Positions 43,385 through 53,240 are shown, counted from the stretch's first letter. The stretch: 64,000 nucleotides of DNA from Nocardia crassostreae (GCF_001613405.1 NZ_BDCH01000011.1:124001-188000); one strand, 5' to 3'. Translations and numbers: made by a program. The notes: a model not told the origin generated them from the sequence alone.

Positions 43385-44428
43385 TTACCGCACGTTCTTG
43401 GTCAATTCGACGACGCCGCCTTGGGTTTCGAGCCAGGCCAGGAACTCGGCCAGGCCGCGATCGCGGTCCACGATCGGCTGATAACCGAAATCCCGTGTGG
43501 CAGCCCCGGTGTCGTAGGTGGCCGTGCGCGTCATCAAGGCCACGACATATCGCGACAGCGGCGGCGAGAAACGGGTGGCGATATACGGGATGCGCCAGAC
43601 GGTTTCGATAATCTCCACCACGGCATGCAGCACCCGCGGATTCGGCTGCCGGGACGGCTTCTCGTAGCCCAGCCCGGCCGCCACCTCGCCGAGGAAGCCC
43701 CACACATTCGTCTTCTCGGCATCGGCGACGAAATACGCCTTAACGCCGACCTTCTCGGACGCGGCAGCCAGCACGCACGCCTCGGCGATGTTCTCGACAT
43801 GGCACAGCGAGGCGTACACGTCCTTGCCGAACGACACATCCGGCAGTGAGCCCGCGGCGGCGCGGCTGAGCAGCCGCACAATGGGCCCGGACCGATCGCC
43901 CGCACCCCAGATCGTCCGCGGCCGCAGCGCGCAGGTGGTGAATTCCGCTGTGTTGGAGTCCAGGACGAACCGCTCCGCGGCGGCCTTGGTCTCCGAGTAG
44001 AAGTTGAGATAGTGATGCGGGTAGGGCACCGACTCGTCGATATCGATCTGATCGCCGCCGAAGCGGTCCATCATGGCGCTGGGGCTGGAGATGAAGACGA
44101 AGCGCCGCGCCCCGTTGTCGCGCGCGGCCCGCAGCAAACGCTGGGTGGCCGTGAAGTTCTCGGCAACGAACTGCGCGCGGGTGCCGCGCTCGTCCACCCG
44201 GGCGGCGCTGTGGAAGACCACGTCCACGCCCTTGGTGGCGTTCACCAGCGACGCCAGATCGGTGAGATCGCCGTGCCGCACCTCCACCCGATCGATCACA
44301 TCGGCGAGATCGCGCAGATTGCTGGTGGGCCGCACCAGAATCGCCACCTCGTAGTCGCCCTCGCGGACCAGGCGGCGCACGATGGCCCCGCCCAGGAATC
44401 CGGATGCGCCGGTAACCAGCGCCTTCAC
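43385..44428 (-). CDS. nltD: NltD/OleD-like NAD(P)-dependent 3-beta-hydroxysteroid dehydrogenase-type reductase
   Basis: About 347 residues of the extended SDR/3-beta-HSD family: VTGASGFLGGAIVRRL, LTDLASLVNATKGVDVVFH and the YxxxK site YSETK. OleD and NltD reduce a 2-alkyl-3-ketoacid to the beta-hydroxy acid that the AMP ligase cyclises. The GTG at 44428 overlaps the upstream stop (GTGA). Assignment as nltD rests on the surrounding set of genes; a generic epimerase is the alternative. Confidence 0.78.
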   Translation of the reverse strand: MKALVTGASGFLGGAIVRRLVREGDYEVAILVRPTSNLRDLADVIDRVEVRHGDLTDLASLVNATKGVDVVFHSAARVDERGTRAQFVAENFTATQRLLRAARDNGARRFVFISSPSAMMDRFGGDQIDIDESVPYPHHYLNFYSETKAAAERFVLDSNTAEFTTCALRPRTIWGAGDRSGPIVRLLSRAAAGSLPDVSFGKDVYASLCHVENIAEACVLAAASEKVGVKAYFVADAEKTNVWGFLGEVAAGLGYEKPSRQPNPRVLHAVVEIIETVWRIPYIATRFSPPLSRYVVALMTRTATYDTGAATRDFGYQPIVDRDRGLAEFLAWLETQGGVVELTKNVR

Positions 44429-44700
44429 GCCGCCTCCTGCGTCTTCCACCAGGTGAGCCCGAAAATCTGAGTCATGACCGCGGTCTCCAATGCCGAGCGG
44501 TCACTGCCCTGCTCGCGCGCCGCGCGCAGCGCGGGCCGGATCTGCGCCGCGTGCACGACGATGCTCAGGAACGCGTCGATCCAGAAGGCCGCGCGCAGCA
44601 GCCGATTGGCGGGTGCGCGCCCGGACAGCGCCAGCAGTAGTCCGACGGCCAGGTAGAGCCAGCCGAGCACCGGAACCGCGCGCAGTGCAGTGGTTTTCAT
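44425..44700 (-). CDS. Small membrane protein in the beta-lactone-like operon
   Basis: A 91-residue protein with two or three hydrophobic helices (VPVLGWLYLAVGLLLALSG, AAFWIDAFLSIVVHAAQI), ending with WWKTQEAA. ATGA overlap with the nltC-like gene upstream and GTGA overlap with the nltD-like gene downstream show tight co-translation. I do not recognise the family; a membrane tether or chaperone of the enzyme complex is possible but unsupported. Confidence 0.7.
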   Translation of the reverse strand: MKTTALRAVPVLGWLYLAVGLLLALSGRAPANRLLRAAFWIDAFLSIVVHAAQIRPALRAAREQGSDRSALETAVMTQIFGLTWWKTQEAA

Positions 44701-46514
44701 CGTGGTATGTCCTCTCCGAGCTGTTGTGCCGACCAGGCCGCGAGCTGTTCGCGGCCGATCTTGGCATTGTGTCGGATGTCGACCGGGAACTTCGGATGGA
44801 ACAGGAACTCCGAGATCTTGGCGGTGATATCGAATTCGGCTGCCCGCGTCCGTAATCGGAGCGCAATGATCACCTGGTCCGCGCCCGGCTCGGCTTCGAC
44901 GCACAGCACGGGCCGCTGCGCGCCGCGCGGGCCGACCCCGACCAGCGCGGTCCGCGCCATCCCGGGCAGGGTGTTGAAGACCTGCTCGACCTGCACGCTG
45001 AACATGGGCCCGTCCGCGGTCTGCACGCGCTGACTCTTGCGGCCGCAGAACCAGATCCGGCCCTCGTCGTCGATCCACGCCAGATCGCCGGTGCGATGCC
45101 AGATCGCTTCCCCGTCGGCGATCTTGCCCGCCGCATTGGCCTGCTGGGGCCAGTAGTAGCGGGTGCTCACATTCGGTCCCGCGACCACGAGTTCGCCGAT
45201 CCCGCGGGTGGTCGCCAGTTCGGCGGCCCGCGCCTCGGCCTCGGCCCAGGTCGGGATGGGTTCATCGGTAATGGCGACGAGCCGTGCCCGCACCCCCTCG
45301 GCGGGGCGGCCGATGCAGGTGCCGTCCCCGCGGTGCGCGCGCTCGACCAGACCGTCCAGGAGTTCCCGGGATTCGATGGTCGACATGGGCAGCGCCTCGG
45401 TGGAGCCGTATCCGGCGTGCATCTCGGCGTCGGCGGGCAGCACCTCGCGCAGCTCGGCAATGCACCAATCGGGCACCGGCGCTCCGCCGGAGTAGATGCT
45501 GTGCAGCGTGGGCACCGTCGTCTTGTGCCGCTCCAGATGCCGCAGCAGCGGAATCAGCACGGCCGGGGAGGCGAACATGGTCCGCACCCCGAACCGGTTG
45601 ACGGCATCCACCACGTGCGCCGGTTCGGTGGAGCCCACCTGGCTCGGAATCAGCGGCGGCAGCACGCAGCGCGAGCCGAGCAGCATATCCAGAATGCCCA
45701 CCAGCGGCAGGGTGATCAGCGAGGTGCCGGGGTCGACCCGGCCGCGGGCCGCATGCGCCTGATCGACCATGGCCGAGAGGTTTCCGTGTGTCATCTCCAC
45801 GGCCTTGGCCGGACCGGTACTGCCCGTGGTGAATGCGATGAGCAGCACCTCGTCGGTGGGCGCGGGCACGCGCGCGGCCAGGGATCCGGCATCGAAGCCG
45901 GGATCGGTGACCGCGGTGGCGGCGCGCCGCGCGCCCTCCAGGGTGGTGAACAATTCGTCCAGGCGCGCCGCCATTTTCGGGCTCACGTGCTCGCGGACGC
46001 GATCGGCCGCTCCACCGGAGCGCACCGAGTCCGGTGCGCCCCAGCTCTGCAGGGTCGGCCCACCCCAGAACCAGCGCGGGCCGACGGTGATCGCCACCCG
46101 CACCTTGCGGAAGTAGTTGCGGAACAACACCCGTGCCGCATGCGCCTGCGGAATGCCGATGAAGGCTTCGGCATTCGCGGCGCGCAGGCAGTTGAGCATC
46201 TTGCGCAGGCCCATACCGGGATCGATGACCACCGGCACCGCGCCGATCTTCAACAGCCCCAGCATGATCGCGTACAGCTCCGGGCTCGGTAGCACCAGCA
46301 CGACGGTGCGGGTGCCGCGCCCGACACCGGCCGCGGTGAGCCGCAGCGCGATGGTGTCGGACCAGTCGTCGAGTTCCCGATAGGTGAGGTGCCGGTAGTC
46401 CGGCAGGCCGGAGGCGGCGATTCCGGAGGGGAAGATCACCGCCTCGCGGTCCGGATCGGCGGCCACGACCGCGCGGAAGCGGTCGATGGCCTGCCAATAG
46501 GTCGCGGTCGTCAC
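44697..46514 (-). CDS. nltC: NltC/OleC-like AMP-forming ligase (beta-lactone synthetase type)
   Basis: A 605-residue ANL-superfamily adenylating enzyme. Motifs are the phosphate loop LLIAFTTGSTGPAKAVEMTHG, YGSTEALPMS, the adenosine-binding TGDLAWIDDEGRIWFCGRKS, and a C-terminal Lys candidate in HNAKIGREQL. OleC and NltC convert a beta-hydroxy acid to a beta-lactone through an acyl-AMP instead of making a CoA ester. ATGA overlap with the NltB-like thiolase upstream. An ordinary fatty-acid-AMP ligase is the alternative; the flanking thiolases and reductase favour the lactone role. Confidence 0.82.
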   Translation of the reverse strand: MTTATYWQAIDRFRAVVAADPDREAVIFPSGIAASGLPDYRHLTYRELDDWSDTIALRLTAAGVGRGTRTVVLVLPSPELYAIMLGLLKIGAVPVVIDPGMGLRKMLNCLRAANAEAFIGIPQAHAARVLFRNYFRKVRVAITVGPRWFWGGPTLQSWGAPDSVRSGGAADRVREHVSPKMAARLDELFTTLEGARRAATAVTDPGFDAGSLAARVPAPTDEVLLIAFTTGSTGPAKAVEMTHGNLSAMVDQAHAARGRVDPGTSLITLPLVGILDMLLGSRCVLPPLIPSQVGSTEPAHVVDAVNRFGVRTMFASPAVLIPLLRHLERHKTTVPTLHSIYSGGAPVPDWCIAELREVLPADAEMHAGYGSTEALPMSTIESRELLDGLVERAHRGDGTCIGRPAEGVRARLVAITDEPIPTWAEAEARAAELATTRGIGELVVAGPNVSTRYYWPQQANAAGKIADGEAIWHRTGDLAWIDDEGRIWFCGRKSQRVQTADGPMFSVQVEQVFNTLPGMARTALVGVGPRGAQRPVLCVEAEPGADQVIIALRLRTRAAEFDITAKISEFLFHPKFPVDIRHNAKIGREQLAAWSAQQLGEDIPR

Positions 46515-47416
46515 GCCGTGGCACCCACCGGGGCGGGCAGCTGGTAGAGCACGGCCGCGGCCGAGGGGCCCGCACCGGCCGCCACGAACAGCACCCGGGT
46601 GAACTCGCGCAGCGAATCATCGGCCGCCGCGCGGTCGTAGGCCAGCGACAGCGATGCGGTGTGCGGATCGCCTTGCGACAGATCGGGAGTCCGCACCGAG
46701 CTCGCCGCGATACCGAGTTCGGACGCCAGGCGCTGCGGGAAGCCGGGCGTCACGGTGGAGGCGATGAGCGCGGTGCCGACCAGGTCGGCCTCGGCCAGCG
46801 CCTGCCGCGCCACATCGGCGGCCAGGGCCAGCAGGCGGTCCTCGGCATCGGGTTCGCGGACAACGGTCATGAGTTCACGGCCGTTCGAGCCCATGGTCGC
46901 GACATCGACATAGGACTCGATGGCGGGCGATCCGGACTCGGTCGCGGTGTGCACCCGGCCGAAGCCCTCCGCATCCGCGGTGCGCTCCAGCAGCAGCGTG
47001 GCGCCCGCAGTGGCATAGGGGAATTCGGCATCGGCGGCGGCCCGCTTGGTCGACGGATGGGTGTCGCCGGAGACGACCAGCACGTGCCCGGCGCTCCCGG
47101 TCTCCAGGATGGACTGCGCCACCTGCACCGCATTGAGCACGCCGACCCCGGCGTTCATGAGATCGAAGGAGAACGATCGCGGATCGTTCTTCTCGTAGTC
47201 CAGGCCGATTCCGGCCGCCTTCTGAATCAGCGCCGAGACAGCGGGTTCCACGGTATTGGAGTCGCGGAAGATGCCCGCATTGATCAGCACGCCGACCTGA
47301 TCGGGGCGGACCCCGGCCCGCTCCATGGCCTGCCGCGCCGCCGCGGCGCTGTGCTCGACAATGCTGAAAGTGTCCTCGGCCCGGCTGGTTCCGGTGGATT
47401 TGATGCGCACGCCCAT
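46511..47416 (-). CDS. nltB: NltB-like thiolase-fold partner lacking the active-site Cys
   Basis: A 301-residue KAS III/OleA-fold protein. Where the active-site Cys is expected (NAC-x-G) it reads MNAGVGVLNA, so the nucleophile is missing; an EPAVS motif with Glu is retained upstream. The C-terminal His/Asn pair is also not evident. Such subunits act as partners: nocardiolactone NltA and NltB form a heterodimer in which residues are shared. The ATG at 47416 lies 8 bases after the NltA-like stop. The longer open frame upstream is a shadow. Confidence 0.75.
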   Translation of the reverse strand: MGVRIKSTGTSRAEDTFSIVEHSAAAARQAMERAGVRPDQVGVLINAGIFRDSNTVEPAVSALIQKAAGIGLDYEKNDPRSFSFDLMNAGVGVLNAVQVAQSILETGSAGHVLVVSGDTHPSTKRAAADAEFPYATAGATLLLERTADAEGFGRVHTATESGSPAIESYVDVATMGSNGRELMTVVREPDAEDRLLALAADVARQALAEADLVGTALIASTVTPGFPQRLASELGIAASSVRTPDLSQGDPHTASLSLAYDRAAADDSLREFTRVLFVAAGAGPSAAAVLYQLPAPVGATA

Positions 47417-47424
47417 GGCAGACC

Positions 47425-48477
47425 TCAGACCTTCAGCGACGAAATCGTGGTGGACAGGAATCCCGCGACGACGCCGGAGGCGGCGGGGACCATCAGGACC
47501 TTGGACCCCGACGGAATGGCCTGCTGGCTCAACTGGTCGTGCAGGACAATGAAATGCGAAGTGGTGGAAGTGTTTCCGTACTTCTCGATGACATTCAGAT
47601 CCGGCGGCATGGGTACGCCGAACTCGCGCTGGGCAATGGCGTTGATGAACGGGATGGCGCCCGCGCCGAACTGGTGGTGAATCATGTAGTCGAACTGCTC
47701 GTCGGCGAAAGTGGTGCCCTGCTTGTCCAGGTAGCCGCCCTGCGTATCGGTCCACAGCAGGAAGCGCGACTCGTTGTGCATCTTCCGGTTGTCGGTGTAC
47801 AGCGCCACGCTCTGCGATTTGTCGCTGGGCATGCCGAGGCACAGGTGCGAGTACTCCGAGGCGGTGGTCAGCTCGATGTAGTGGATCTTGTCGTTGTCGT
47901 CGACGGCCTGATCCAGCACCACGGCCGCGCCGGAATCGCCGACGGTGAGCGAGGCGAATTGCAGATCGTACTTTTCGGAAATTTCCTCGACGGCGGTTTC
48001 CGCAATGGGAGTGATCGCCTCGCCGGAGACGACAATTCCGCGGCGAACCGCACCCGAGCGAATCATGCGATCGAGAATGTAGGTTCCGGTGAGCATTCCG
48101 GCGCAGGCATTCGACAGATCGAAATGAATGACATCCGTGCGAGCGCCGATGTCCTTTGCGATGGAGCCCGCGAACGAGGGCTCCATATACATCTTGGTGC
48201 CCTCCTTGCTGCGCGTGATCGAGGTGGAGATGATCACGTCCAGATCGGCGGCCGAGTGCTGTGACCTGGAAAGACAGTCCTCGACGGCATTGAGGGCCAG
48301 GGTGAAGGGGTCTTCGGTGTTCTCCGGGGAGGTGTCACGGAAGCGGCGTTCCTTGACGCCCGTGATCTTTTCGAGATCGAAGCCCGGTGTCTCCTTCAAT
48401 TGCGATACGAGCTCTTCGGTGGTGACGCGTTTCGGCGGTAGATAGGCGCCGATCGCCTCGAATCGAGAATGCAGCAC
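47425..48477 (-). CDS. nltA: NltA/OleA-like acyl-CoA condensing thiolase
   Basis: About 350 residues of the KAS III/OleA family, which joins two fatty acyl groups in a non-decarboxylative Claisen condensation. The active-site Cys125 is in LSNACAGM. Glu99 of MEPSFAG lies 26 residues before it, the same distance as Glu117 and Cys143 of OleA. The His and Asn of the triad are in YMIHHQFGAG and EKYGNTSTT. The GTG at 48477 with AGGAG upstream starts the protein at the family N-terminus (FEAIGAYLPPKRV). First gene of a seven-gene operon. Confidence 0.82.
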   Translation of the reverse strand: MLHSRFEAIGAYLPPKRVTTEELVSQLKETPGFDLEKITGVKERRFRDTSPENTEDPFTLALNAVEDCLSRSQHSAADLDVIISTSITRSKEGTKMYMEPSFAGSIAKDIGARTDVIHFDLSNACAGMLTGTYILDRMIRSGAVRRGIVVSGEAITPIAETAVEEISEKYDLQFASLTVGDSGAAVVLDQAVDDNDKIHYIELTTASEYSHLCLGMPSDKSQSVALYTDNRKMHNESRFLLWTDTQGGYLDKQGTTFADEQFDYMIHHQFGAGAIPFINAIAQREFGVPMPPDLNVIEKYGNTSTTSHFIVLHDQLSQQAIPSGSKVLMVPAASGVVAGFLSTTISSLKV

Positions 48478-48628
48478 AGGAACTCCTGAAAGGGCGAAGA
48501 AATGCAATCCGAAACGGTGATGTGATGAGGCTACCCGACGGTAACTATGCATGCGACCGGGCCAATGGCGGCAGATTGTCTGAGGCAAGTTCGCCGACAT
48601 GGGTTTCGGCCGGTGAGGGCCTCATTTT

Positions 48629-48640
48629 GTGATCGATCAC
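48629..48640. promoter_or_regulatory. Candidate operator GTGATCGATCAC
   Basis: A perfect 12-bp palindrome in the 286-base divergent region between the beta-lactone-like operon and the SMP-30-like gene. It resembles CRP/FNR half-sites but with a shorter spacer than the CRP consensus. Confidence 0.45.
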
Positions 48641-48711
48641 TGTGAGGGAGTTCACCCGCTGAGCTGGGATGTAATGCTGTTACGACCCGTGCACTGATAC
48701 TTTCATTTGAA

Positions 48712-48728
48712 ACTGTCTGAGCGACAGT
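48712..48728. promoter_or_regulatory. Candidate operator ACTGTC-N5-GACAGT
   Basis: A 6-bp-arm dyad 35 bases before the SMP-30-like start, in a comparatively AT-rich stretch that probably holds its promoter. Confidence 0.4.
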
Positions 48729-48763
48729 AGATTTCGCTGGTCACGACCGGTTAGGTTGACCCG

Positions 48764-49682
48764 ATGCGCATTCGGAAGGTCCTCGCCCGCAGCCTCGCCG
48801 CCACTCAACTCGGCGTCCTGGCCACACTCATCGCACCGGGAACCTCCGGCGCTACACCGGAAGTCGCCGCGTGCGGCGTCTGGGCCAAGTCCACCATCGG
48901 GCACCCTGGAGAACCTGGCCTTCGACGGCCGCGGCGGCCTGCTCCTGTCCGAACTGTCCCTCAGCGGCACCGGCGGCGCCCTGCAACGCCTCACCTCCGA
49001 CGGCTCCCGAACCACCCTCGCCGCCATCGAATCCCCCCGCGGCATAGTCGTTTCCGGCAATACCGCCTACGTCAATTCCGGCAACACCATGCGCAGCGGC
49101 CTGACCGGCGCGACCGACGGCTCCATCCTCGCCGTCGACCTCGCCACCGGCGCGACCGCCACTGCCGCCACCGGCCTCAGCATGCCCAACGGCCTGGCCC
49201 AACTCCCCGACGGCGGCTTCGTGGTCAGCCGCGATATCGGCGCGACCACCGCCCTCACCCGAGTGGCCTCCGACGGCACCGGCGCTCACGCTCTCGCTCC
49301 GGAACTCACCTTCACCAACGGCCTGGCCTACGATCCGGCCCGCCGAAAGTTGTTCGTGTCAACCACTTTCGACGCCACAACGACGATCGCTGCCGTCGAC
49401 GCGGACGCCCCCTCCGCCGCCCCCGCCCGCATCACCCTCCCCGGCTTCGGCCCCCTCAACTCCGCCGACGACCTCACAGTCGGCCCCGACGGAGCCGTCT
49501 ACGTCGCCCTCAATGTGGCGGGCCAGATCGTTCGCGTAGACCCCGACACCGGCCGCCACTGCACCATTGCCGACGGCCTCCCCTTCGCCACCTCGGTCCG
49601 CTTCGGCCAGGGCCCGGGTTGGGACCCGAACTCGGCCTACGTCACCAGCTTTCTGGGCACCGTCACCCGTCTGACACCGTAG
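48764..49682 (+). pseudogene. Secreted SMP-30-like protein with a +1 frameshift
   Basis: The first 45 codons encode a signal peptide and mature N-terminus (MRIRKVLARSLAATQLG through CGVWAKSTIG). The rest of the propeller (TLENLAFDGRGGLLLSELS onward, to VTSFLGTVTRLTP) is in another frame. Removing one G from the GGG at 48899-48901 restores a continuous protein of about 305 residues. It is the same type as the intact gene at 4586-5533. The following MmyB-like gene starts 4 bases after its stop. Confidence 0.8.
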
Positions 49683-49686
49683 ACGC

Positions 49687-50496
49687 GTGACCGATCCTTT
49701 CGAGCCCACGGAACTGCTGCCCGATCAACCGCTGCTCGGCATGTACATGCGGTATCGGCGGGAAAGTCTGGGGATGACGCAGGAGGAAGTGGCGCGCGGG
49801 ATGTTCGTGAGCGTGTCGCTGTACCGGAAGCTGGAGAGCGGCGAGCGGCCGGTCACGGTGGACCGGCTCGAGGACTGGTGCGCGGTGGTCAACGCACCGG
49901 TGTGGATGCTGCACAAGATGGTGTCGCTGGCGGTGCCGAAGCTGTCCTCGCTGGCGGTCGGGGTCTGGCCGCCGCGGTTGAGCCAGGAGGATCTGGACCA
50001 TATCGAGTGCTTCCCCTTCCCCGCCTACTTCCACCGCTTCCCCGAATACGAGATCCTGGCCGCCAATAGTGTGGCCCGGGAGATGATCCCCTGGCTGTAA
50101 CCGGCCGCAGCGGACGCGGACCGCCCGGCGAACGTCATCGAACAGATGATGACCGAACCGCTGGCCCGCCAGGTGCTCGGCAACTGGGAGGAGATCGTGC
50201 ACCGGCTGTTGTTCATCCTGCGGTTGAACTCGCCCGGGGTGGTAGCGCCCGAACGGCTCGCCCAGATCATCGAAACATGCCGTGCGAACCCGGATTTCGA
50301 GCGCCTATGGCGCACCGACATGGCCGAGGACGTCTACAACAACTCGCTGGCAACGGTGCGGGATCCACAAACAGGCGCACTACACCACTTCACCATGCGC
50401 TCCTACAACTCCATCCATCCGAACAACTGCAACTACCAGCTGTTCACGCTGACACCGCGACGTGGTGACACAAATAGTGTCACCGCCGCGAGTTGA
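49687..50496 (+). pseudogene. MmyB-type XRE regulator interrupted by an in-frame TAA
   Basis: A GTG-initiated frame encodes an XRE HTH (YRRESLGMTQEEVARGMFVS, SLYRKLESGERPVT) and the start of the MmyB ligand-binding domain (CFPFPAYFHRFPEYEILAAN). It meets TAA at 50098-50100 and then continues in the same frame with the rest of that domain (ANVIEQMMTEPLARQVLGNW, down to NCNYQLFTLTP). Without the stop it would be 269 residues, normal for the family. MmyB-like proteins often control an adjacent oxidoreductase; here the neighbour is the broken SMP-30-like gene. Confidence 0.8.
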
Positions 50497-50644
50497 CCCC
50501 TTCTGCACCCGGATTGGATGCTTCTCCAGCGAGGATGCGGTGGATTTTGGAGGGGAATCTCCAGCGCGCAGGTGCTGTCCCTTCCGGTAAAGCGATGTAG
50601 CCCCTCGTCCCCGCGCCCACACTCACCGTCGCGTGTGGACTTAC

Positions 50645-50678
50645 GGTGCTGCACGACCGGAAACGGCCGTGCAGCACC
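50645..50678 (-). terminator. Terminator hairpin after metG
   Basis: GGTGCTGCACG at 50645-50655 pairs with CGTGCAGCACC at 50668-50678 around a 12-base loop, just past the metG stop. The 150 bases further left show nothing else recognisable. Confidence 0.7.
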
Positions 50679-50686
50679 CACCGGGG

Positions 50687-52258
50687 TCACTTCGCGGCGG
50701 TTGCCTTGGGCTCCACGTACTTCGGGAAGACCACTTCAGGTTCCGGCAGGGCGGTGCCCGGCTGGAGCGGCGTCGCGATATCGGCGAAGGTGCGGCCGGT
50801 CTGGCCGAGCAGGTCCAGGATCTTGCCTGCGGAACCCGGAATCACCGGCTGGACCAGCAGCGTGACGATGCGCAGGACTTCCATGGTCACGTAGAGGACG
50901 GTGGCCTCGCGGGCCACGTCTTCGGGTGTGCCGGACTTGGCGAGGGTCCAGGGAGCCTGGGCCGAGAAGTAGCGGTTGGTCTCGCCGAGGGTGAGCCACA
51001 GCTGTTCCAGGCCGAGGTGGATGAGCTGCTGGTCGAATTCGGCGCGGACCTTCTCCAGCAGGCCGTTGGCGCGATCCAGGAGTTCGCGGTCCTCAGGGGT
51101 GAATTCGCCGGGGGTGGGGACGACGCTGCCGAAGTCGCGGGCCACCATCTTCAGGCAGCGCTGGGCGAGGTTGCCGTATTCATTGGCGAGGTCGGTATTG
51201 ATGCGGCCGACAATGCCCTCGTGGCTGTAGGAGCCGTCCTGGCCGTAGGAGATCTCGCGGAGCAGGAAGAAGCGCACGGCGTCGAGGCCGTAGGTGTCGA
51301 CGAGGTCGGTGGGGTCGACCACATTGCCGACCGACTTCGACATCTTCTCGCCCTTGTTGTAGAGGAAGCCGTGCACGAACACGCGCTTGGGCAGGGCGAT
51401 GCCCGCGCTCATCAGGAAGGCGGGCCAGTACACGGTGTGGAAGCGCGTGATGTCCTTGCCGATGATGTGCAGATCGGCGGGCCAATACTTCCCGAACGCG
51501 GCCGAATCCACATTCGGGAAGCCTGCGCCGGTCAGATAGTTGGTGAGCGCGTCCACCCAGACGTACATGACGTGCGCCGGATCGCCGGGCACCGGAACGC
51601 CCCAGTCGAAGGTGGTGCGGGAGATGGACAGATCCTTCAGCCCGGCCTTCACATACGAGACGATCTCATTGCGCCGCGTGCTGGGCGCGATGAATTCCGG
51701 ATGCGTCTCGTACAGCTCGAGCAGCTTGTCCTGATACTTCGACAGCCGGAAGAAGTAGTTCGACTCCTCGGTCCACTCCACCGGGGTCTTGGTGTCGGTG
51801 GAGATGCGGGTGCCGTCCTCGAGGAGGGTGGTCTCCTCCTCGGTGTAGAAGGCCTCGTCGCGCACCGAGTACCACCCGGCGTAGGTGTCGAGGTAGATGT
51901 CGTCGTTGGCCGCCATCATCTCCCAGATGGCGACCGATGCCGCCCGGTGATCCTCGTCGGTGGTGCGAATGAACCGGTCGAAGGAGACGTCGAGGGCCTT
52001 GTCCATGCGCTCGAACACATCCGAATTGCGGGAGGCGTACTCCTGCTCGGGCACGCCCGCGGCCTTGGCGGCCTGCTGCACCTTCTGGCCGTGCTCATCG
52101 GTGCCCGTCATATAGAACACGTCGAACCCGTCGAGCCGCTTGAAGCGGGCCAGGGCATCGGACGAGATGTACTCGTAAGCATGTCCGATATGCGGCGCAC
52201 CGTTCGGGTACGCGATGGCCGTGGTGATGTAAAAGGCGGGGCGGTCGGATGCGCTCAT
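50687..52258 (-). CDS. metG: Methionyl-tRNA synthetase
   Basis: A 523-residue class I synthetase that charges tRNA-Met (Rv1007c). The HIGH motif is [12 protein letters not shown] at residues 19-30 and the KMSKS loop is [12 protein letters not shown]. The anticodon-binding helical domain covers about 380-510. It lacks the zinc-knuckle Cys cluster and the C-terminal dimerisation domain, the compact actinobacterial form. Divergent from tatD, with 66 bases between starts. Confidence 0.97.
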   Translation of the reverse strand: MSASDRPAFYITTAIAYPNGAPHIGHAYEYISSDALARFKRLDGFDVFYMTGTDEHGQKVQQAAKAAGVPEQEYASRNSDVFERMDKALDVSFDRFIRTTDEDHRAASVAIWEMMAANDDIYLDTYAGWYSVRDEAFYTEEETTLLEDGTRISTDTKTPVEWTEESNYFFRLSKYQDKLLELYETHPEFIAPSTRRNEIVSYVKAGLKDLSISRTTFDWGVPVPGDPAHVMYVWVDALTNYLTGAGFPNVDSAAFGKYWPADLHIIGKDITRFHTVYWPAFLMSAGIALPKRVFVHGFLYNKGEKMSKSVGNVVDPTDLVDTYGLDAVRFFLLREISYGQDGSYSHEGIVGRINTDLANEYGNLAQRCLKMVARDFGSVVPTPGEFTPEDRELLDRANGLLEKVRAEFDQQLIHLGLEQLWLTLGETNRYFSAQAPWTLAKSGTPEDVAREATVLYVTMEVLRIVTLLVQPVIPGSAGKILDLLGQTGRTFADIATPLQPGTALPEPEVVFPKYVEPKATAAK

Positions 52259-52324
52259 GGTGTGTCTACTCTATCTGCGTGCCTCTACACGCTCGCGTGA
52301 ATATCTCCGTGCCAGGTATCGCCC

Positions 52325-53152
52325 ATGAGTAGCCGCCGACCCGCTCCCGCACCGCCGGAGCCGCTGGCCCCGCTGGTGGACGCGCACACCCATCTGGACG
52401 CGTGCGGGGCCACCGACGCGGAATCGGTTGCGGCCATTGTGGACCGGGCCTCGCGCGTGGGCGTGCGCGAGGTGGTGACCGTGGCCGACGATCTGGCCGC
52501 CGCCCGCTTCGCGGTGCGGGCCGCCAACTGGGATTTCCGGGTGTACGCGGCGGTCGCGCTGCATCCGACCCGCGCCAATGCTCTCGACGACGCCGCCAAG
52601 GCGGAGCTGGAGGAGCTGGCGGCGGATCCGCTCGTGGTCGCGGTGGGTGAGACGGGCCTCGATTACTACTGGCCCGGAAAGCTGGACGGATGCGCCGATA
52701 TCGAGACCCAGATCGAGGGTTTCCGCTGGCATATCGACCTGGCCAAACGGCTCGGCAAACCGCTCATGATCCACAACCGTGAGGCCGATCACGATCTGCT
52801 GACCGTGCTGCTGGACGAGGGCGCGCCGGAAACGGTGATCTTCCACTGCTTCTCCTCGGACGCCAACATGGCCATGGCCTGCGTGGATCAGGGCTATGTG
52901 CTGAGTTTCTCCGGAACGGTCAGTTTCAAGAATGCTCATGAATTGCGGGAAGCGGCGAAACTCGTTCCGGATGAGCTGATTCTGGTCGAAACGGACGCGC
53001 CGTTCCTGACCCCGCATCCGTTCCGGGGTGCGCCCAATGAGTCCTACATGCTTCCGTACACGTTGCGTGCGCTGGCGGAACTGCGTGAACAAGAACCCGC
53101 GGCACTGGCCAAGATCACTACCGCGAATGCCAGGCGCGTGTACGGAATCTGA
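52325..53152 (+). CDS. tatD: TatD family metal-dependent hydrolase (DNase)
   Basis: A 275-residue TIM-barrel enzyme (Rv1008). Metal ligands are visible: LVDAHTHLD, the Glu of VAVGETGLDYYW, MIHNREAD, VIFHCFSSD and the late Asp of LVETDAPFLTPHPFRG. TatD proteins act as 3'-5' exonucleases or DNases. It lies upstream of rpfB as in M. tuberculosis; the hairpin at 53205-53240 separates them. Confidence 0.95.
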   Translation: MSSRRPAPAPPEPLAPLVDAHTHLDACGATDAESVAAIVDRASRVGVREVVTVADDLAAARFAVRAANWDFRVYAAVALHPTRANALDDAAKAELEELAADPLVVAVGETGLDYYWPGKLDGCADIETQIEGFRWHIDLAKRLGKPLMIHNREADHDLLTVLLDEGAPETVIFHCFSSDANMAMACVDQGYVLSFSGTVSFKNAHELREAAKLVPDELILVETDAPFLTPHPFRGAPNESYMLPYTLRALAELREQEPAALAKITTANARRVYGI

Positions 53153-53204
53153 TTGCCGCGCATTGTCTCCCATTGCGTGACGCGCCAACTACCGCACCAT
53201 TGTT

Positions 53205-53240
53205 CACATTTCGAACCAACCCCCCGGGTTGGCGAATGTG
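53205..53240 (+). terminator. Extended hairpin between tatD and rpfB
   Basis: CCAACCC and GGGTTGG form a 7-bp stem around CCC, extended outward by CACATT(T)CG pairing with CGAATGTG, with one bulge and an unpaired AA. It could terminate tatD transcription or be a 5' structure of rpfB. Confidence 0.5.
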
